A DNA stretch of 64,000 nt from Citrobacter amalonaticus Y19 (lineage in GTDB: Bacteria; Pseudomonadota; Gammaproteobacteria; Enterobacterales; Enterobacteriaceae): positions 2,294,001 through 2,358,000 of the forward strand of contig NZ_CP011132.1 of assembly GCF_000981805.1 (NCBI RefSeq), written 5' to 3'. Within the stretch, counting starts at the first letter, position 1, and each line of letters opens with the position of its first letter. The notes below the pieces were generated by a model that worked only from the letters and a program-made list of their open reading frames with translations, had not been told where the DNA came from and ran no database searches. The position numbers were made by a program, and so were the translations under genes. Of the stretch, positions 48,000 to 57,717 are shown in pieces.

Positions 48000-48899
48000 A
48001 TGTTAGATAACACCCGTTTACGCATAGCGATTCAGAAATCAGGTCGTTTAAGTGATGATTCACGCGAATTACTCGCCCGCTGCGGTATTAAAATTAACTT
48101 ACACACCCAGCGCCTGATTGCGATGGCAGAGAATATGCCAATTGATATTCTGCGCGTGCGTGACGACGATATCCCCGGTCTGGTGATGGACGGCGTCGTT
48201 GACCTGGGCATCATTGGCGAGAACGTTCTGGAAGAGGAACTGCTGAACCGCCGCGCTCAGGGCGAAGACCCGCGCTACTTTACGCTACGTCGCCTCGACT
48301 TCGGCGGTTGTCGCCTTTCTCTGGCAACGCCCGTTGATGAAACCTGGGATGGCCCCGCCGCGCTTGATGGCAAACGCATTGCAACCTCTTATCCGCACCT
48401 GCTCAAACGTTATCTCGACCAGAAAGGCGTCTCCTTTAAATCCTGTCTGCTGAACGGTTCGGTGGAAGTGGCCCCGCGCGCGGGCCTCGCCGATGCCATC
48501 TGCGATCTGGTCTCAACCGGTGCCACGCTTGAAGCCAACGGCCTGCGAGAAGTAGAAGTCATTTATCGCTCTAAAGCCTGCCTGATCCAGCGTGACGGCG
48601 AGATGACAGACGCCAAGCAGCAACTGGTCGATAAGCTGCTGACCCGTATTCAGGGCGTTATTCAGGCTCGTGAATCGAAATACATCATGATGCACGCGCC
48701 GAGCGATCGTCTGGAAGAGGTGATCGCCCTGTTGCCAGGTGCCGAACGCCCGACCATTCTGCCGCTGGCCGGCGATCAGCAGCGCGTGGCAATGCACATG
48801 GTAAGCAGCGAAACCCTGTTCTGGGAAACAATGGAAAAACTGAAAGCGCTCGGTGCCAGTTCGATTCTGGTGCTGCCGATTGAGAAGATGATGGAATAA
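48000..48899 (+). CDS. hisG: ATP phosphoribosyltransferase
   Basis: A 299-residue enzyme (ATG 48000; the open frame runs further upstream). It starts MLDNTRLRIAIQKSGRLSDD like the Salmonella protein. It makes phosphoribosyl-ATP from ATP and PRPP, step 1 of histidine synthesis, and is feedback-inhibited by histidine through its C-terminal domain. It is the first structural gene after the attenuator. Confidence 0.98.
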   Translation: MLDNTRLRIAIQKSGRLSDDSRELLARCGIKINLHTQRLIAMAENMPIDILRVRDDDIPGLVMDGVVDLGIIGENVLEEELLNRRAQGEDPRYFTLRRLDFGGCRLSLATPVDETWDGPAALDGKRIATSYPHLLKRYLDQKGVSFKSCLLNGSVEVAPRAGLADAICDLVSTGATLEANGLREVEVIYRSKACLIQRDGEMTDAKQQLVDKLLTRIQGVIQARESKYIMMHAPSDRLEEVIALLPGAERPTILPLAGDQQRVAMHMVSSETLFWETMEKLKALGASSILVLPIEKMME

Positions 48900-48909
48900 T
48901 TGCACGCGA

Positions 48910-48985
48910 CGGCGCCCGGTGGCGCATTCGCTTACCGGGCCTACGGGTCCAGTAGGCCGGATAAGCAAGGCGTCATCCGACATAA
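48910..48985. repeat. REP/BIME element in the hisG-hisD gap
   Basis: Two inverted REP units (one near GGCGCCCGGTGGCGCATTCG, the other near AGTAGGCCGGATAAGC) fill the intergenic space. REP sequence between hisG and hisD is known in enterobacteria; it may protect or process the mRNA. Confidence 0.8.
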
Positions 48986-48998
48986 AAAGGAAAGTGAC

Positions 48999-50303
48999 AT
49001 GAGCTTTAGCACAATCATTAACTGGAACACTTGTTCCCCTGAGCAGCAGCGTGAATTACTGATGCGCCCGGCGATTTCCGCGTCTGACAGCATCACGCGT
49101 ACCGTGAGCGAGATTCTGGATAACGTCAAAGCCCGTGGTGATGACGCCCTACGCGAGTACAGCGCAAAGTTTGATAAAACCGAGGTTGCGGCGCTGAAGG
49201 TGACCGCGGAAGAGATGACCGCCGCCAGCGCACGACTGAGCGACGATCTTAAGCAAGCGATGGCCGTCGCGGTGCAAAACATTGAGACCTTCCACAACGC
49301 GCAAAAATTACCGACCATTGATGTGGAAACCCAGCCTGGCGTACGCTGCCAGCAGGTGACGCGCCCGGTAGCGTCCGTCGGTTTGTATATTCCCGGCGGA
49401 TCCGCCCCGCTCTTTTCTACCGTTCTGATGCTCGCCACCCCGGCACGTATTGCGGGTTGTAAAAAGGTGGTGTTGTGTTCCCCGCCGCCGATTGCCGATG
49501 AAATTCTCTACGCGGCGCAACTGTGCGGCGTGCAGGATGTCTTTAACGTCGGTGGCGCACAGGCCATAGCGGCGCTGGCGTTCGGCAGCGAATCCGTACC
49601 AAAGGTGGACAAAATTTTTGGTCCTGGAAACGCGTTTGTGACCGAAGCAAAACGCCAGGTCAGCCAGCGTCTTGACGGCGCAGCGATTGATATGCCAGCC
49701 GGTCCTTCCGAAGTGCTGGTGATTGCTGACAGCGGCGCAACACCCGATTTCGTCGCCTCCGATCTGCTTTCGCAGGCGGAGCACGGCCCGGATTCTCAGG
49801 TGATTCTGCTGACCCCGGATGCCGATATCGCCCGTCGCGTTGCCGAAGCCGTTGAACGCCAACTGGCTGAACTCCCGCGCGCAGAAACGGCGCGTCAGGC
49901 GCTCAGCGCCAGTCGACTGATCGTGACGAAGGATTTGGCGCAGTGTATTGCCATCTCTAACCTGTATGGTCCCGAGCACTTAATTATCCAGACCCGCAAT
50001 GCCCGCGAACTGGTTGATGATATCACCAGCGCCGGGTCGGTGTTTCTTGGCGACTGGTCGCCGGAATCGGCGGGCGATTACGCCTCCGGGACTAACCACG
50101 TGCTGCCGACCTACGGGTACACGGCCACCTGTTCCAGTCTCGGACTGGCGGATTTCCAGAAGCGTATGACGGTTCAGGAACTGTCTAAAGCGGGATTCTC
50201 CGCGCTGGCTTCAACCATTGAGACACTGGCGGCGGCGGAACGCCTGACCGCTCACAAAAATGCCGTCACCCTGCGCGTTAACGCCCTGAAGGAGCAAGCA
50301 TGA
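48999..50303 (+). CDS. hisD: Histidinol dehydrogenase
   Basis: A 434-residue enzyme (ATG 48999 with SD AAAGG). It contains the family signature around GPSEVLVIADSGATPDFVAS, followed by DLLSQAEHGPDSQ with the catalytic Glu and His. It oxidises L-histidinol to histidine in two NAD-dependent, zinc-dependent steps, the last reactions of the pathway. The stop overlaps hisC by 4 bp. Confidence 0.98.
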   Translation: MSFSTIINWNTCSPEQQRELLMRPAISASDSITRTVSEILDNVKARGDDALREYSAKFDKTEVAALKVTAEEMTAASARLSDDLKQAMAVAVQNIETFHNAQKLPTIDVETQPGVRCQQVTRPVASVGLYIPGGSAPLFSTVLMLATPARIAGCKKVVLCSPPPIADEILYAAQLCGVQDVFNVGGAQAIAALAFGSESVPKVDKIFGPGNAFVTEAKRQVSQRLDGAAIDMPAGPSEVLVIADSGATPDFVASDLLSQAEHGPDSQVILLTPDADIARRVAEAVERQLAELPRAETARQALSASRLIVTKDLAQCIAISNLYGPEHLIIQTRNARELVDDITSAGSVFLGDWSPESAGDYASGTNHVLPTYGYTATCSSLGLADFQKRMTVQELSKAGFSALASTIETLAAAERLTAHKNAVTLRVNALKEQA

Positions 50304-51379
50304 GCACTGAGAACACGTTCAGCGTCACCGACTTAGCCCGTGAAAACGTCCGCAATCTGACGCCGTATCAATCTGCTCGTCGTCTGGGCGGCAACGGCGA
50401 CGTCTGGCTCAATGCCAACGAATTCCCGACCGCGGTCGACTATCAACTCACCCGGCAAACGCTTAACCGCTACCCGGAATGCCAGCCAAAAGCGGTGATT
50501 GAAAATTATGCGCAGTATGCCGGGGTCAAACCGGAGCAGGTGCTGGTCAGTCGTGGCGCAGATGAAGGTATTGAGCTGCTTATTCGCGCCTTCTGCGAAC
50601 CGGGAAAAGACGCGATTCTCTTCTGCCCGCCCACCTATGGGATGTATAGCGTCAGCGCTGAAACCATCGGCGTCGAATGCCGCACCGTCCCCGCGCTTGC
50701 CGACTGGCAACTGGATATGCAGGGCATTTCTGACAACCTGGATGGCGTGAAGGTGGTTTATGTGTGCAGCCCCAATAACCCCACCGGACAGCTGATTAAT
50801 CCGCTGGATCTGCGCACGCTGCTGGAACTGACGCGCGGCAAAGCCATTGTGGTCGCCGACGAGGCCTATATCGAGTTTTGCCCACAGGCAACGCTGGCGG
50901 GCTGGCTTTCTGAGTATCCTAACCTGGCCATTCTGCGCACGCTGTCCAAGGCGTTTGCCCTCGCCGGTCTGCGCTGTGGCTTTACGCTGGCCAACAAAGA
51001 GGTGATCAATCTGTTGCTGAAGGTGATCGCCCCTTACCCGCTTTCTACCCCCGTGGCTGACATCGCCGAACAGGCGCTCAGCCCACAGGGCATTAATGCG
51101 ATGCGCGAACGCGTGGCGCAGATCCTGCTTGAGCGTCAGTACCTGGTGAATGCGCTTAAAGAGATTGCCTGCGTTGAACAGGTTTTTGACTCTGAAACCA
51201 ACTACATTCTGGCGCGCTTCACCGCCTCCAGCAGCGTATTTAAATCTTTGTGGGATCAGGGCATTATCTTACGAGACCAGAACAAGCAACCTTCTTTAAG
51301 CGGCTGTCTGCGTATCACTATTGGTACCCGTGAAGAAAGCCAGCGCGTCATTGACGCTTTACGTGCGGAGCAAGTATGA
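50300..51379 (+). CDS. hisC: Histidinol-phosphate aminotransferase
   Basis: A 359-residue PLP enzyme. The PLP-Lys lies in RTLSKAFALAGLRCGF. It turns imidazole acetol phosphate into histidinol phosphate. It overlaps hisD and hisB by 4 bp at each end, so translation is coupled. Confidence 0.98.
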   Translation: MSTENTFSVTDLARENVRNLTPYQSARRLGGNGDVWLNANEFPTAVDYQLTRQTLNRYPECQPKAVIENYAQYAGVKPEQVLVSRGADEGIELLIRAFCEPGKDAILFCPPTYGMYSVSAETIGVECRTVPALADWQLDMQGISDNLDGVKVVYVCSPNNPTGQLINPLDLRTLLELTRGKAIVVADEAYIEFCPQATLAGWLSEYPNLAILRTLSKAFALAGLRCGFTLANKEVINLLLKVIAPYPLSTPVADIAEQALSPQGINAMRERVAQILLERQYLVNALKEIACVEQVFDSETNYILARFTASSSVFKSLWDQGIILRDQNKQPSLSGCLRITIGTREESQRVIDALRAEQV

Positions 51380-52443
51380 GCCAGAAGTATCTCTTTATCG
51401 ATCGTGATGGAACCCTGATTTCCGAACCGCCGAGCGATTTCCAGGTGGATCGCTTTGACAAGCTCGCCTTCGAACCGGACGTCGTGCCGGTGCTGCTGAA
51501 GCTGCAAAAAACGGGCTTTAAGCTGGTGATGATCACCAATCAGGACGGTCTGGGAACGCAGAGTTTCCCGCAGGCGGATTTCGATGGCCCGCACAATCTG
51601 ATGATGCAAATCCTGACCTCTCAGGGCGTGCAGTTCGATGAAGTGCTGATCTGCCCGCATCTGCCTGCAGACGAGTGCGACTGCCGTAAGCCGAAAGTGA
51701 AGCTGGTCGAACGCTATCTCGCGGAACAGGCGATGGACAGCGCCAACAGCTACGTCATTGGCGATCGCGCTACCGATATCCAGTTGGCAGAAAACATGGG
51801 TATTGCCGGGCTTCGTTACCACCGCGAGACGCTGAACTGGGCGGCGATTGGCGAGCAACTCACCCGACGCGACCGCTACGCCCACGTTGAACGCGTCACC
51901 AAAGAAACGCAGATTGACGTCAAGGTGTGGCTGGATCGCGAAGGCGGCAGCAAAATTAACACCGGCGTCGGCTTCTTCGACCATATGCTCGATCAGATTG
52001 CGACGCACGGCGGCTTCCGGATGGAAATTACCGTCAAAGGCGATCTCTATATCGACGATCACCACACTGTGGAAGATACCGGTCTGGCGCTGGGCGAAGC
52101 GTTAAAACTGGCACTCGGTGATAAACGTGGCATCAACCGCTTTGGCTTCGTGCTGCCGATGGACGAATGCCTGGCGCGCTGTGCACTGGATATCTCCGGG
52201 CGTCCGCACCTCGAATACCGTGCCGAGTTCACCTATCAGCGCGTCGGCGATCTCAGCACCGAGATGATCGAACACTTCTTCCGTTCACTCTCCTACACCA
52301 TGGGCGTGACGCTGCATCTGAAGACTAAAGGCAAAAACGACCATCACCGTGTGGAAAGCCTGTTCAAAGCCTTCGGCCGTACTCTGCGTCAGGCCATTCG
52401 CGTTGAGGGCGATACCCTTCCCTCCTCCAAAGGAGTGCTGTGA
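51376..52443 (+). CDS. hisB: Bifunctional histidinol-phosphatase / imidazoleglycerol-phosphate dehydratase
   Basis: A 355-residue fusion. The N-terminal HAD-type phosphatase (FIDRDGTL, Asp9 and Asp11) is joined to the C-terminal dehydratase, with HHTVEDTGLALGEAL and DHHRVESLFKAFGRTL metal-binding motifs. A CPHLPADECDCRKPK region holds the zinc Cys of the phosphatase. This fusion is usual in gammaproteobacteria. The stop overlaps hisH. Confidence 0.98.
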   Translation: MSQKYLFIDRDGTLISEPPSDFQVDRFDKLAFEPDVVPVLLKLQKTGFKLVMITNQDGLGTQSFPQADFDGPHNLMMQILTSQGVQFDEVLICPHLPADECDCRKPKVKLVERYLAEQAMDSANSYVIGDRATDIQLAENMGIAGLRYHRETLNWAAIGEQLTRRDRYAHVERVTKETQIDVKVWLDREGGSKINTGVGFFDHMLDQIATHGGFRMEITVKGDLYIDDHHTVEDTGLALGEALKLALGDKRGINRFGFVLPMDECLARCALDISGRPHLEYRAEFTYQRVGDLSTEMIEHFFRSLSYTMGVTLHLKTKGKNDHHRVESLFKAFGRTLRQAIRVEGDTLPSSKGVL

Positions 52444-53033
52444 TGAACGTGGTGATCCTCGACACCGGCTGCGCCAACCTGAACTCGGTGAAATCTGCCG
52501 TCGCGCGCCATGGTTATGATCCGATGGTCAGTCGTGACCCGGATGTGGTTTTACGCGCAGATAAACTGTTTCTTCCCGGCGTCGGCACGGCGCAGGCGGC
52601 AATGGATCAGTTACGCGAGCGCGAACTGATCGATCTGATTAAAGCCTGTACCCAACCGGTGCTGGGCATCTGCCTGGGCATGCAGCTGCTTGGTCGCCAC
52701 AGCGAAGAGACCCACGGCGTCGATATGCTCGGCATCATCGAGCAGGATGTGCCTAAGATGACCGACTTTGGTCTGCCATTGCCGCATATGGGCTGGAATC
52801 GTGTGTATCCCAAAGCGGGCGATCGTCTGTTCCGTGGCATTGAAGACGGGGCATATTTTTACTTCGTCCATAGCTATGCGATGCCGGTCAATGCCTACAC
52901 CACCGCCCAGTGCCACTACGGCGAACCGTTCACCGCCGCCGTGCAAAAAGATAACTTCTTCGGCGTGCAGTTCCACCCGGAGCGATCCGGTGCCGCTGGC
53001 GCGCAGTTGCTGAAAAACTTTCTGGAGATGTGA
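52443..53033 (+). CDS. hisH: Imidazole glycerol phosphate synthase, glutamine amidotransferase subunit
   Basis: A 196-residue class I amidotransferase (ATG 52443). The catalytic Cys is in LGICLGMQLLG, and the C-terminal His-x-Glu in FHPERSG. It feeds ammonia to HisF. Confidence 0.97.
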   Translation: MNVVILDTGCANLNSVKSAVARHGYDPMVSRDPDVVLRADKLFLPGVGTAQAAMDQLRERELIDLIKACTQPVLGICLGMQLLGRHSEETHGVDMLGIIEQDVPKMTDFGLPLPHMGWNRVYPKAGDRLFRGIEDGAYFYFVHSYAMPVNAYTTAQCHYGEPFTAAVQKDNFFGVQFHPERSGAAGAQLLKNFLEM

Positions 53034-53770
53034 TGATTATTCCGGCTTTAGATTTGATCGACGGCACCGTCGTGCGTCTCCATCAGGGCGATTATGCACA
53101 ACAGCGTGATTACGGCAGCGACCCGCTACCGCGTTTGCAGGATTACGCGGCACAGGGTGCCGAAGTGTTACATCTGGTTGATTTAACGGGTGCGAAAGAT
53201 CCGGCGAAACGGCAGATCCCACTGATTAAAACCCTGGTCGCGGGCGTGAACGTGCCGGTTCAGGTGGGCGGTGGCGTACGCACCGAAGACGACGTTGCGG
53301 CGCTGCTGGCTGCGGGTGTGGCTCGCGTGGTGGTCGGTTCCACGGCGGTAAAGTCGCCGGAGAAAGTGAAAGGCTGGTTCGAGCGTTTTGGTGCCGATGC
53401 GCTGGTCCTCGCGCTGGATGTCCGCATTGATGAGCAGGGAAACAAGCAGGTGGCCGTGAGTGGTTGGCAGGAGAACTCCGGCGTTTCGCTCGAACAACTG
53501 GTGGAAACCTATCTACCGGTGGGTCTGAAGCATGTGCTCTGTACGGATATTTCTCGCGACGGCACGCTGGCGGGCTCAAACGTCTCTTTGTATGAAGAGG
53601 TGTGCAAAAAGTATCCACAGGTGGCCTTTCAGTCCTCTGGCGGGATCGGTGATATCAACGACGTCGCCGCATTGCGCGCAACCGGCGTGCGCGGCGTGAT
53701 CGTCGGACGTGCGCTGCTGGAAGGTAAATTCACCGTTAAGGAGGCGATCCAATGCTGGCAAAACGTATAA
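53033..53770 (+). CDS. hisA: ProFAR isomerase
   Basis: A 245-residue TIM barrel (MIIPALDLIDGTVVRLHQGD). It isomerises the ring-opened ProFAR in the fourth step. It overlaps hisH and hisF (19 bp). Confidence 0.97.
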   Translation: MIIPALDLIDGTVVRLHQGDYAQQRDYGSDPLPRLQDYAAQGAEVLHLVDLTGAKDPAKRQIPLIKTLVAGVNVPVQVGGGVRTEDDVAALLAAGVARVVVGSTAVKSPEKVKGWFERFGADALVLALDVRIDEQGNKQVAVSGWQENSGVSLEQLVETYLPVGLKHVLCTDISRDGTLAGSNVSLYEEVCKKYPQVAFQSSGGIGDINDVAALRATGVRGVIVGRALLEGKFTVKEAIQCWQNV

Positions 53771-54528
53771 TCCCGTGCCTTGACGTTCGCGACGGTCAGG
53801 TCGTAAAAGGCGTGCAGTTTCGCAATCACGAAATCATCGGCGACATCGTCCCGCTGGCGAAACGCTATGCCGATGAAGGCGCTGATGAACTGGTGTTCTA
53901 CGATATTACTGCATCCAGCGACGGTCGGGTGGTTGATAAAAGCTGGGTTTCGCGTGTCGCGGAAGTGATCGACATTCCTTTCTGCGTGGCGGGTGGGATT
54001 AAGTCGGTCGACGACGCTGCCAAAATTCTCTCGTTTGGTGCAGACAAAATCTCCATCAACTCGCCGGCGCTGGCAGATCCGACGCTGATTACCCGCCTGG
54101 CGGATCGTTTTGGCGTGCAGTGTATCGTGGTCGGTATTGATACCTGGTATGACGCTGAAAGCGGAAAATATCATGTTAATCAGTATACCGGCGACGAAAG
54201 CCGCACTCGCGTCACCACCTGGGAAACCCTCGACTGGGTGCAGGAAGTGCAAAAGCGCGGTGCCGGCGAAATCGTCCTTAATATGATGAACCAGGACGGC
54301 GTGCGAAACGGCTACGACCTGGAGCAGTTGAAAAAAGTGCGCGCAGTATGCCGCGTACCGCTGATCGCCTCCGGCGGCGCGGGCACCATGGAACACTTCC
54401 TTGAGGCCTTTCGCGATGCCGATGTCGACGGCGCGCTTGCCGCCTCCGTCTTCCACAAACAAATCATTAATATTGGTGAATTAAAAGCGTACCTGGCAGC
54501 ACAGGGCGTGGAGATCAGGATATGTTAA
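53752..54528 (+). CDS. hisF: Imidazole glycerol phosphate synthase, cyclase subunit
   Basis: A 258-residue TIM barrel (MLAKRIIPCLDVRDGQVVKG) with Asp11 and Asp130-type catalytic acids in CLDVRD and VVGIDTW. It makes IGP and AICAR with ammonia from HisH. Confidence 0.97.
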   Translation: MLAKRIIPCLDVRDGQVVKGVQFRNHEIIGDIVPLAKRYADEGADELVFYDITASSDGRVVDKSWVSRVAEVIDIPFCVAGGIKSVDDAAKILSFGADKISINSPALADPTLITRLADRFGVQCIVVGIDTWYDAESGKYHVNQYTGDESRTRVTTWETLDWVQEVQKRGAGEIVLNMMNQDGVRNGYDLEQLKKVRAVCRVPLIASGGAGTMEHFLEAFRDADVDGALAASVFHKQIINIGELKAYLAAQGVEIRIC

Positions 54529-55133
54529 CAGAGCAACAACGCAACCAACTGGACTGGGAAAAAACCGACGGACTGATGCCTGTCGTCGTGCAGCACGCGG
54601 TGTCCGGTGAAGTGTTGATGCTGGGATATATGAACCCAGACGCGCTGGATAAAACCCTTGCAACCGGCAAAGTCACCTTCTTCTCACGCACCAAACAGCG
54701 CCTGTGGACCAAAGGCGAGACGTCAGGAAACTTTCTGAACGTGGTCAGCATTGCGCCAGACTGTGATAACGATACCCTGCTGGTGCTGGCGAATCCGATC
54801 GGCCCCACCTGCCATAAAGGCACCAGTAGCTGCTTTGGCGACACCAGCCACCAGTGGCTGTTCCTGTATCAGCTTGAACAGCTGCTAGCCGAGCGCAAAA
54901 TGGCCGACCCGGCAAGTTCCTATACCGCGAAACTGTACGCCAGCGGCACCAAGCGTATCGCGCAGAAAGTCGGTGAAGAAGGTGTCGAAACCGCACTGGC
55001 AGCCACAGTGCATGATCGCTTCGAACTGACCAATGAAGCGTCGGATTTGATGTATCACCTGCTGGTCCTGTTGCAGGATCAGAATCTCGACCTGACGACG
55101 GTCATTGAGAATCTGCGCAAGCGCCATCAGTGA
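54522..55133 (+). CDS. hisI: Bifunctional PR-AMP cyclohydrolase / PR-ATP pyrophosphatase
   Basis: A 203-residue fusion: N-terminal cyclohydrolase (TKGETSGNFLNV, CDNDTLLVLANPIGPTCH with zinc Cys) and C-terminal pyrophosphohydrolase (KVGEEGVETALAATV). It catalyses steps 2 and 3. It overlaps hisF by 7 bp and closes the operon. Confidence 0.97.
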   Translation: MLTEQQRNQLDWEKTDGLMPVVVQHAVSGEVLMLGYMNPDALDKTLATGKVTFFSRTKQRLWTKGETSGNFLNVVSIAPDCDNDTLLVLANPIGPTCHKGTSSCFGDTSHQWLFLYQLEQLLAERKMADPASSYTAKLYASGTKRIAQKVGEEGVETALAATVHDRFELTNEASDLMYHLLVLLQDQNLDLTTVIENLRKRHQ

Positions 55134-55144
55134 TCTTAAGGCGT

Positions 55145-55175
55145 AAAAAAACCGGGCGGGGCCCGGTTTTTATTG
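55145..55175. terminator. Bidirectional terminator between hisI and wzzB
   Basis: A CCGGGC/GCCCGG stem with A7 before and T5 after. It can end both the his operon and the convergent wzzB transcript. Confidence 0.85.
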
Positions 55176-55186
55176 CATGAATCAGG

Positions 55187-56170
55187 TTACTGCGCTTTTG
55201 GTTTGTAGTTACGCAGCGCGTTACGTCCCAGCACTATGCTTGCACCAATTATGGCCCCAAGTAGAGTCGCGAGAACCAGCGTGATCGATTTCTTCGGGCT
55301 ATCGCGATAAACAGGTAACGTTGGCTTCATCACATAGCGATAAGCATGAATGCTATCCGTATCAACCTTCAGTGCCTTAACCGCTAAAAGATTCTGGCGG
55401 GTCAGGTAGTAATCATCGGAGAAGGTTAACGGGCGAGTCGCTTCATTATTCACCATCGATGAAAGCGCATCGCTACCCAGCATAAACATCGTGTCCTGAG
55501 AAACCTGATCCGCCTGTTGGATCTGCGGCAGTTTGATCTTTGATTGCTCAGCCACTTTCAGGGCCTGATTGATTTGCGCGAGCCGCAGTGATTTTTGCTC
55601 TTTTGCCACCTTTTCCTGGGCTTCAAGCGAATGCTCTAAATCAGACGCGCGGGTTTTAATACTCATCGCGAGGTCGGTATTGATTTCCCTGGAGACCGCT
55701 TCGTCAACCTGCTGGATATACTGGGACAACGTTTTTTGCGCAGATTCGGCAGTTGTAGCCTGGTAGGTAACTTTCAGCGGAAGAGATTGACCTTTCACAG
55801 ACGCGCTAATGGTCAGTTTTTCTGGCTGTTCCTGGTTATCAAGCGTTTCAGAAAGCGCGGCGAATGCCGAGTTGAAACGACCTATCACACTGGACTGAAC
55901 ATCGTACACCTTTGGCGCATCCTGACCATAAAGGATACTCATGGCATTGGTATAGGTCGCTAACTGACCGGCGTCCGGTTGAGTGATTATCGCCGTCGAG
56001 GTCCATTTCTCTTTCGCGACCGCCAGGTAACCTGCAGCCAGGATGATAGCCACAATAATGCAGAAGATCACTGTCACTTTACCGCGCCATACCTGAATCA
56101 CTAAATCAATCAAATCAATCTGTTCCGGTTCGTGGCTACGCCCGGACATGTTGTTATTTTCCACTGTCAT
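55187..56170 (-). CDS. wzzB: O-antigen chain length regulator
   Basis: A 327-residue inner-membrane protein (ATG 56170, SD AGGG). Transmembrane segment 1 is at ~32-52 (VTVIFCIIVAIILAAGYLAV) and the second near 295-315 (ITLVLATLLGAIIGASIVLG), with a coiled periplasmic body between. MKPTLPVYRDSPKKS is the conserved Pro-rich segment just before TM2. Wzz sets the modal number of repeats added by Wzy. Confidence 0.95.
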   Translation of the reverse strand: MTVENNNMSGRSHEPEQIDLIDLVIQVWRGKVTVIFCIIVAIILAAGYLAVAKEKWTSTAIITQPDAGQLATYTNAMSILYGQDAPKVYDVQSSVIGRFNSAFAALSETLDNQEQPEKLTISASVKGQSLPLKVTYQATTAESAQKTLSQYIQQVDEAVSREINTDLAMSIKTRASDLEHSLEAQEKVAKEQKSLRLAQINQALKVAEQSKIKLPQIQQADQVSQDTMFMLGSDALSSMVNNEATRPLTFSDDYYLTRQNLLAVKALKVDTDSIHAYRYVMKPTLPVYRDSPKKSITLVLATLLGAIIGASIVLGRNALRNYKPKAQ

Positions 56171-56315
56171 CACTACCCTAAATAAGAAAAGGCCTAAACT
56201 CGCCACAGTTTAGCGATAAACGTAATTTATGCCATAGGAAATTTGACAAGATCTTGAAAATTCTGATGGGCTTTTAGCCCCTTGTCAGGGGCTTCCTTCC
56301 CATTTAACTTAACGT

Positions 56316-57482
56316 TCAATCGCTGCCAAAGAGGTCTCGGGTATAGACTTTCTCAGAGACATCTTTGAGTTCCTCAGCCATACGGTTAGAGATGATCACG
56401 TCAGCCTGTTGTTTAAACTGCGTCAAATCGCGCACGATACGCGAGTTGAAAAACGTCTCTTCCTGCATCACCGGTTCATAGATCACTACTTCCACACCTT
56501 TGGCTTTAATACGTTTCATGATCCCCTGAATGGAGGATGCGCGAAAATTATCTGAGCCGCTTTTCATGATCAAACGATAAATCCCGACTACCTTTGGTTT
56601 TCTGGCGAGAATGGCCTCAGCGATAAAGTCCTTGCGAGTGCGGTTAGCATCAACGATCGCGGAAATAATATTATTCGGTACTGACTGATAATTAGCCAGA
56701 AGTTGCTTAGTATCTTTTGGCAGGCAATAGCCGCCATAGCCAAATGAGGGATTGTTATAGTGGTTACCAATGCGTGGATCCAGGCAAACCCCTTCGATGA
56801 TCTGACGGGTATTTAAACCTAAACTTTCAGCGTAGCTATCAAGTTCGTTAAAATAGGCAACGCGCATCGCCAGATAGGTGTTGGCAAAAAGTTTGATCGC
56901 CTCCGCTTCGGTAGAATCCGTAAACAGCGTTGGGATATCTTGCTTCACCGCCCCTTCCTGAAGTAATGCAGCAAAACGCTCAGCTCGTTCAGAACGCTCG
57001 CCGATGACAATACGAGACGGATGCAGGTTGTCATAAAGCGCCTTACCTTCACGCAAAAACTCGGGAGAAAAAATAATATTTTGCGTTTTAAACTTCTTAC
57101 CCATCGCCGCGGTAAATCCAACCGGAACGGTAGATTTAATAATCATCACGGCATCGGGATTAATTGCGATGACATCCTGAATGACGGATTCTACGCTTGA
57201 AGTATTAAAGTAATTGGTTTTCGGATCATAATCGGTCGGTGTTGCAATAATAACGTAATCCGCATTTCGATAGGCACTCTGTTTATCCAATGTAGCCTTA
57301 AACTTAATTTTCTCCGATTTTAAGAACTGTTGAATTTCTTTATCGACAATCGGAGATATCCGATCATTCAACATTTCGACACGAGAGGGGATGATGTCTA
57401 GCGCGACAACATCATGATGCTGCGCGATTAGCAGACCGTTGGACAGTCCAACATACCCGGTACCGGAGATGGTAATTTTCAT
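56316..57482 (-). CDS. ugd: UDP-glucose 6-dehydrogenase
   Basis: A 388-residue enzyme. N-terminal Rossmann (GTGYVGLSNG), catalytic Cys in GYGGYCLPKDTKQLL, and substrate-binding KSGSDNFRASSIQG. It makes UDP-glucuronate, used for colanic acid, L-Ara4N and some O antigens. The position between wzzB and gnd matches E. coli and Salmonella. Confidence 0.96.
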   Translation of the reverse strand: MKITISGTGYVGLSNGLLIAQHHDVVALDIIPSRVEMLNDRISPIVDKEIQQFLKSEKIKFKATLDKQSAYRNADYVIIATPTDYDPKTNYFNTSSVESVIQDVIAINPDAVMIIKSTVPVGFTAAMGKKFKTQNIIFSPEFLREGKALYDNLHPSRIVIGERSERAERFAALLQEGAVKQDIPTLFTDSTEAEAIKLFANTYLAMRVAYFNELDSYAESLGLNTRQIIEGVCLDPRIGNHYNNPSFGYGGYCLPKDTKQLLANYQSVPNNIISAIVDANRTRKDFIAEAILARKPKVVGIYRLIMKSGSDNFRASSIQGIMKRIKAKGVEVVIYEPVMQEETFFNSRIVRDLTQFKQQADVIISNRMAEELKDVSEKVYTRDLFGSD

Positions 57483-57672
57483 TGCATGCTCTCAGAATTA
57501 ACTTAATTAGACATCATGATGTATTTGCATCCTGACAAGTTATTATTGTTTTAGCGCCTGAGCGAATAATGTGTCAATGAAGCCTAATACAATTAGGATT
57601 TTCTTTATCATCCTAAATGGTCAATATTAAGTTAATATTAAGCAATGAAGATTATGCAATAAGAATCAAGAT

Positions 57673-57706
57673 AAAAAAAAGCCCGGTCTTAACCGGGCTT
57701 TTTGAC
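57673..57706 (-). terminator. Terminator of gnd
   Basis: On the minus strand AAGCCCGGT/ACCGGGCTT is followed by TTTTTTTT. It lies 12-45 bp past the gnd stop. The remainder of 57483-57672 is non-coding and AT-rich. Confidence 0.85.
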
Positions 57707-57717
57707 AAACAATGTGA